Virus record (IMG/VR): IMGVR_UViG_3300024262_000226
Span: 1 to 24,711 of that record
Reading direction: 5' to 3' (one strand)
From: a virus
Length of the DNA: 24,711 bases
Shown: positions 23,594 through 24,711 of the stretch, piece by piece
How the letters are laid out: the number at the start of each line of letters is the position of its first letter
Numbering within the stretch: the first letter of the stretch is position 1
Position numbers and translations under genes: made by a program
Notes under the pieces: model-generated
What the model was told of the DNA's origin: nothing
The model's database searches: none
The model's input: only the letters and a program-made list of their open reading frames with translations

Positions 23594-24711
23594 TGCCAAA
23601 GTCATATAGATTTAGAACCGAAATAGGTACCGATAGAGAAGTCAGACTCAACATAGAGCAAGACTTCGACTTCTTAGAGATACTATCATTAAAATTACGA
23701 CAAGAAGATTTATACGAAAGATTTTGTGCAGACTATGGTATTGTAACAGGTAGAGTAGTTGCGAATGGGGGGTTCGGAGTACCAAACGCAACGGTTTCTG
23801 TATTTGTTCCTTTAGATAATGTCGATGAAAATGACACTATAATATCTACACTTTACCCGTATAAAAATTTAAAAGATAAAAATGAAGATGGGTATAGGTA
23901 TAATTTATTACCATATAAGAGAGAATATGGAGGACATACACCCACAGGTACATTTCCAGATAGAGAAGATGTTTTAACAAGAAAAGAAGTACTACAGGTT
24001 TATGAAAAATACTACAAGTACACAGTAAAAACAAACAGTTCAGGAGACTTTATGATAGTCGGTGTACCATTGGGTCAACAAAAGTTAGTTATGGACTTAG
24101 ACCTATCTAATATAGGTCAATTCTCATTACGACCCTCTGACTTAATAAGGATGGGTATGGGAGTTCCGTCACAGTTTAATGGACAACAATTTAAAGCTTC
24201 ACAAGATTTAAATAGTTTACCGCAAATAGTAAATATCGTGAAAGAAGTGGATGTCACTCCATTTTGGGGCGAAAATGATTTATGTGATGTTGGGATTACT
24301 AGAAGTGATTTTGATTTAAGAGATTTAGGTATTGAAATACAACCACAAGCCATTTTTATGGGTTCCCTATTTAGTACTACGGATGACGATTATTTAAGAG
24401 CGAATTGTAAACCTAAAAATGATACAGGTAAATTATGTGATTTATCTACAGGTCCGGGTCAAATAGTCTGTATAAGACAGACAATAAATGTCGATTACTC
24501 AGGTAACCCTATACTAGAAGAATATATTCTTGAAGAAGGTGGTAATGTAATTGACGATAACGGTACGTGGTTAATTGACTTACCGATGAATTTAGATTAT
24601 GTAACTACTAATGAATTCGGTGAACAAATTCTATCGATAGACCCATCTATCGGAATTCCTACTAAATCTAAAAGTAGATTTAAAATAAAATGGCAAAATG
24701 AATCAGGATTA
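23593..24711 (+). CDS. N-terminal part of a large structural protein with a carboxypeptidase-regulatory-like domain
   Basis: The frame is open from the ATG at 23593 to the last base of the window (373 codons, no stop), so the gene is truncated by the edge. Residues about 50-75 (IVTGRVVANGGFGVPNATVS) and 149-176 (SSGDFMIVGVPLGQQKLVM) form the two halves of a carboxypeptidase-regulatory-like beta-sandwich ('G.V....g.pv.nA.V.v', 'G.f.i..vp.G.y.l'), here split by a long insert. Further on are Cys-containing turns (DLCDVGITR, NCKPKN, KLCDL) and a GTWLIDLPMNLDYVTTNEFG segment. No catalytic motif is visible. The position after gp25-gp6 suggests a further baseplate or host-contact protein; such beta-sandwich domains occur in adhesive and structural proteins. 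The start is chosen because it opens the PKSYRFRTEIG segment and follows the promoter-like motif. The product's role is inferred from context. Confidence 0.8.
   Translation, partial: MPKSYRFRTEIGTDREVRLNIEQDFDFLEILSLKLRQEDLYERFCADYGIVTGRVVANGGFGVPNATVSVFVPLDNVDENDTIISTLYPYKNLKDKNEDGYRYNLLPYKREYGGHTPTGTFPDREDVLTRKEVLQVYEKYYKYTVKTNSSGDFMIVGVPLGQQKLVMDLDLSNIGQFSLRPSDLIRMGMGVPSQFNGQQFKASQDLNSLPQIVNIVKEVDVTPFWGENDLCDVGITRSDFDLRDLGIEIQPQAIFMGSLFSTTDDDYLRANCKPKNDTGKLCDLSTGPGQIVCIRQTINVDYSGNPILEEYILEEGGNVIDDNGTWLIDLPMNLDYVTTNEFGEQILSIDPSIGIPTKSKSRFKIKWQNESGL

Overview
The window is a piece of a contractile-tailed (myovirus-type) bacteriophage genome related to the T4 superfamily. It is AT-rich, almost fully coding, and every supported gene is on the + strand. 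The evidence is a set of recognisable T4-type genes: gp32-like ssDNA-binding protein, UvsX/RecA recombinase, T4 RNase H/FEN-type 5' nuclease, DnaB/gp41-type helicase, class I ribonucleotide reductase NrdB and NrdA, baseplate wedge proteins gp25 and gp6, and a small LysM-like gp53-type protein. Several signs point to a Bacteroidetes (probably flavobacterial) host. A promoter upstream of gp32 fits the Bacteroidetes TTG/TAnnTTTG pattern, the genes generally lack Shine-Dalgarno sequences, gp32 ends in the DLPF tip seen in bacterial SSBs, and the reductase carries its ATP-cone on NrdB, an arrangement characterised in a marine flavobacterium. The host is inferred, not shown.

Layout. 1-12235: late tail/baseplate genes: the end of a probable tape-measure-like protein, a 1574-aa structural protein with an OmpA-like insert, a 105-aa LysM-like protein and a 2212-aa giant hub-like protein, the last three joined by overlapping stop/start codons. 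12255-13131: a two-gene unit of unknown function (74 aa, and a 206-aa acidic coiled-coil protein) behind a repeated promoter-like 14-mer, closed by a strong intrinsic terminator at 13157-13186. 13199-21165: a replication/recombination/dNTP cassette (gp32, uvsX, FEN nuclease, unknown 151-aa protein, helicase, nrdB, nrdA), with its own promoter and closed by a second terminator at 21136-21165. 21196-24711: baseplate wedge genes gp25 and gp6, then the first 373 codons of a structural protein with a carboxypeptidase-regulatory-like domain that runs off the window.

How it works together. gp32, UvsX, the 5' nuclease and the helicase form the core of a T4-style recombination-coupled replisome, and NrdAB supplies dNTPs. 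The flanking genes build the baseplate in the order tape measure, LysM, hub, gp25, gp6, which matches contractile injection machines except that the replication cassette sits between hub and wedge genes.

The most notable points are the allosteric ATP-cone relocated to NrdB with a cone-less NrdA, the apparent total absence of GATC from all 24.7 kb, the cysteine-free gp32 with an SSB-like tail, and the giant baseplate proteins. No tRNA, CRISPR array, insertion sequence or integrase was seen. No gene-free stretch exceeds about 140 bases.
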